From Molossus alvarezi (Eukaryota; Chordata; Mammalia; Chiroptera; Molossidae), in NCBI GenBank assembly GCA_037176705.1, contig CM073887.1:28337501-28401500 (forward strand): 64,000 nucleotides of DNA. The letters run 5' to 3'. Positions 61,365-64,000 of this stretch are shown here, one piece after another. The notes below the pieces were generated by a model that was given only the letters and a program-made list of their open reading frames with translations, did not search any database and was not told where the DNA came from. Position numbers and translations under genes: made by a program. Positions within the stretch are counted from its first letter, which is position 1, and every line of letters begins with the position of its first letter.

Positions 61365-62090
61365 TTTCCAGTTACAATTGACATTCCGTGTTAATTTAGA
61401 TTAGTTTCAGGTGTACAGCATGGTGGTTAAACATTTATATAACTTACGAAGTGATCCCCCCGATAAGTCTAGTACCCACGTGGCACCATACATAGTTATT
61501 AGAGTAGTATTGACTATATTCCTTCTGCTGTACTTTACATCCTCATGACTATTTTTTTTTTTTTTAATCCTCATTCGAGGACATTTTTTCCATTTTTTGC
61601 ACAGACAGAGTGGGAGGGAGAGAGAGGAAGGGAGAGAGAGAGGGAAACATCGATGTGAAAGGGACACATCGAGTGGCTGCCACCCTCACGACCAACCAGG
61701 ACCGGGGACAAATTGCAACCGAGGTACATGCCCTTAGTGGGAACCGAACCCGGGTCTCTCCGGACCGCAGGCGGACGCTCTAACCGCTGAGCCAAACTGG
61801 CCAGGGCCTCATGACTATTTTTTAACTACCAATTTGTACATCTAATCCCTTCACCTTTTTCACCCAGCCCCCTAAAACCCTTCCCTCTGGCAACCCACAG
61901 TTTGTTCTCTGTATCCGTGACTCTGTTTCTGTTTTGCTTGTTCATTCATTTTGATTTTTAGATTCCACATAAAAATGAAATCATATGGTATTTTTCTTTC
62001 TCGATCTGACTCCTTTCACTTGGTATAATACCCTCTCGATCCACAGTGGCCTAATAATCCCTTTCTTTTACAAAGACTTTCAGCCGTGGA
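61365..62090 (-). mobile_element. L1 3' end, antisense, split by a Ves SINE
   Basis: AGTTTCAGGTGTACAGCATG, GTCTAGTACCCACGTGGCAC and CTATATTCCTTCTGCTGTAC on the left of the SINE; CCCTTCCCTCTGGCAACCCA and TAGATTCCACATAAAAATGA on the right. Confidence 0.8.
61558..61807 (-). mobile_element. Ves SINE with perfect 17-bp duplication
   Basis: Reverse copy from AATCCTCATTCGAGGACATT to AAACTGGCCAGGGC. CCTCATGACTATTTTTT occurs at 61541-61557 and from about 61807, inside the older L1. Confidence 0.96.
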
Positions 62091-63255
62091 AGTTAACTTT
62101 TGTTTAACAATGTCAAGTCCCTGCACAAGTTTCATTTCCAGCCTGTGGGAGTATATGTACCTCCTGCCCTTCCCTGGCCCAGTGCTTCCTTATTTTGTAA
62201 GAAGTTATGTATTGCTATTAAATCTGTTCAAGGGAAAGCAGTTTAAAGCCGGGGCTTTTAATCTGGAAGGTGCCTTGGACCTCTTTGAGAATCCAAAGAA
62301 AATTACAGACCACTCCCCAGAAAATGAAAATACAAACAATCTGTTTACATAAAGTTTAGGGAATGTATATACCTCTGGAAACTGAAGAACTCTGCTCTTT
62401 AAAAAAAAAAAAAAAAAATTTAATATCTTCAGTTTTAGGACAAAATTCTTAGCATAGGCTAAGTCTCTAAAATGTCAAAACAAATTTAAATTAAGCCAAT
62501 TATAATGCTTGATGTTAAAGTACTGATAAAACTGATTTTTAATATATTAACCAGAAACTATTTTATTTGAATTATTATGCACAAAATCTGAATCTGAAAT
62601 TAGAGATTAAAGCTTAATTGGTAGCTACTTAAGTCGAAGTTGCCATTTAACATACAAATGAAATCTATCAGATTTATTTCAAAATTTTTGTGACTGAAAG
62701 ACTCTGAGAGTAAAAAAAAAACCACCGCCCACAACAACAGCCAAACGCTCGACCCGGTCACAGTACATGCAGGGTTCAGACGCAGCAGCACCGTTAAAGC
62801 AGGTTGGACATCGGATGCAGGAATATTTGTTTGACCCATGAAAGTAAGCGTTGACAGTGGGCTGTCAGTAAAATCGGGCTTGCTGTGTACAACAGAGATT
62901 CCAGGGGAGACTTCCCTTTTCTTTGCTACTACCCAAAGGAACGTTTTAGAAAGACAACTAAACAAACATGTGCTCAAGTGCGCACACACGCACACACACG
63001 CACACAATGCAAGAGTGGGAAAAGAGATAGAAGTACTTCAGAAATCAAAGCCCCTTATCTCTTGTTGATGGGCAATTATACAACCTCCTGTTCCGACAAG
63101 TCCACGATTATGACACTAATGTAAACTTCACGAAAGCAGGGATCTTGGCTGTGCTGTTCCCTGACTCATAGAAAACATCTGCTATGTTGTGACGCTGCAC
63201 TAATTAGTCCCTGAATGAAAAAAATCTACCTCTCAGTAAAACTAGAGGGAAAAAA
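62091..63255. other. Unique intron, no gene recognised
   Basis: A T/A-rich run at 62399-62418 and a CA/CG-containing run at 62982-63006. Open frames are short and unremarkable. Confidence 0.4.
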
Positions 63256-63259
63256 ATCT

Positions 63260-63338
63260 ACCAATCACTTGCAATGGTTCCCTGGGCAAATCAATTCAGT
63301 TTTCTGGGTCTCAGTTTCTTCCAGGAAATGAGGGGGTT
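63260..63338 (+). mobile_element. MIR 3' fragment
   Basis: GGGTCTCAGTTTCTTCCAGG and AAATGAGGGGG correspond to the MIR 'CTCAGTTTCCTCATCTG' region. It is cut off by the following SINE. Confidence 0.55.
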
Positions 63339-63856
63339 GCCCTGGCTGGTGTTGCTCAGTGGTTAGAGCATTGGCCCATGCACTGAAGGGTCTCAGGTTT
63401 GATTTCCATTCAAGGAAGGTACCTGGGTTGCAGGTTCTATCCTCAGCCCCGCTCGGGGCATGTGCAGGAGGCAACCAATTGATGTGTCTCTCTCATGTCG
63501 ATGTTTCTCTCTCCCTCTCCCTCCCTCCCTTCCACTCTAAAAATCAGTGGAAAAGCCCTGGCTGGTTTGGCTCAGCGGTTAGAGCGTCGGCCTGTGGTAC
63601 AGAGAGACCCGGGTTCAGTTCCCGCTAAGGGCACGTGCCTTGGTTGCAGTTTGTCCCCGGCCCTGGTTGGTCGTGCGTGTGGCAGCCACTCGATGTGTCC
63701 CTTCATGTCGATGTTTCTCTCTCTCTCTCCCTTCCTCTCTCTCCCTCCCACTCTATCTGTACAAAGAATGGAAAAATGTCCTTGGGTGAGGATAAAAAAT
63801 AAATAAATAAAAATCAGTGGAAAAGATATCCTCAGAAAAGGATTAACCAAAAAAAA
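63339..63856 (+). mobile_element. Ves-related SINE containing a nested Ves SINE
   Basis: Outer element: GCCCTGGCTGGTGTTGCTCA head, AGGTTCTATCCTCAGCCCC middle, CT-rich block, TCTAAAAATCAGTGGAAAA. After the inserted copy it resumes with AGATATCCTCAGAAAAGGAT and poly(A). Confidence 0.92.
63555..63808 (+). mobile_element. Nested Ves SINE with 16-bp duplication
   Basis: Younger forward copy, GCCCTGGCTGGTTTGGCTCA to TGTCCTTGGGTGAGGATAAA. AAAAATCAGTGGAAAA at 63539-63554 and 63809-63824 shows it landed in the tail of the outer SINE. Confidence 0.96.
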
Positions 63857-64000
63857 GGGGGGGGGTAAAATTGGGCCTTTTTAGGCATCTTCTAATGTTC
63901 CCAGTCTCTACGACTCTGCTTAGCGGATGGCCACTTTCCCCTAAACTGCAAGGCTTTGATCATTTTAGGCACAGAGGTTGACTGCTGGCCTGTGTGGACA

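Larger units (their letters stand above)
38061..64000 (+). other. MARCHF1: MARCHF1 intron (continues past window)
   Basis: Begins with gtacag. I searched by eye for the next exon, which should start with the WEKLQMTTSERRK region and lead into the first membrane segment, and found none. The window therefore appears to end inside this intron. Repeats and unique blocks within it are listed separately. Confidence 0.75.

Noticed and set aside
38061..64000. The next MARCHF1 exon (first membrane segment)
   Set aside because: I looked for sequence encoding the WEKLQMTTSERRK region and a following hydrophobic helix after good acceptors and did not find it in the window.

Overview
The window is a stretch of mammalian nuclear DNA, almost certainly from a bat and most likely a vesper bat (Vespertilionidae). 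The evidence is about twenty copies of tRNA-derived Ves-type SINEs, recognisable by a CCCTGGCCGGTTTGGCTCAG head, a CT-rich middle and a TCCTCGGGTGAGGAT tail. There are also several short non-autonomous hAT, Tigger-like and mariner-like DNA elements, against a background of older L1, L2, MIR and MER5 remnants. No bacterial, plasmid or phage features are present.

The only protein-coding gene I can support is MARCHF1 (membrane-associated RING-CH finger ubiquitin ligase 1), on the + strand. Three of its exons lie here: an 80-nt exon (8219-8298) ending just before the RING-CH finger, a 759-nt exon (8577-9335) that is in frame and would add 253 residues, and the 181-nt RING-CH exon (37880-38060). 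All splice sites are canonical and all phases agree. Both the 80-nt exon and the 759-nt exon can splice to the RING-CH exon in frame, so the long exon is a cassette separating a short from a long protein form. The upstream N-terminal exons and downstream transmembrane exons lie outside the window. Everything else is intron, including 28.5 kb between the cassette and the RING-CH exon and at least 26 kb after it.

Region by region: 1-8.2 kb is upstream intron with L1/L2/MIR remnants, two SINEs and a dead antisense retrocopy of histone H3-3B (6.2-7.3 kb). 8.2-9.3 kb holds the two clustered exons. 9.3-37.9 kb is intron with old repeats, a TA-flanked Tigger-like element carrying a broken transposase N-terminus (20.5-21.1 kb), a stacked Tigger/mariner pair (22.1-22.7 kb), two or three hAT elements, and L1 3' ends. 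37.9-38.1 kb is the RING-CH exon. 38-64 kb is intron with most of the young SINEs, many with clear target-site duplications.

The most unusual structure is a 63-bp insertion inside a SINE at 47.4 kb. Its first 47 bases are an exact inverted copy of unique sequence 2.9 kb away (50322-50368), followed by a 16-bp snap-back copy that forms a perfect hairpin. This is the signature of replication template switching. Other points worth a second look are a CpG-dense block at 60.5-61.2 kb, a cluster of RFX/X-box-like sites at 53.5 kb, and three head-only SINE copies, two of which have clear target-site duplications. I found no evidence of a wholly new gene system.
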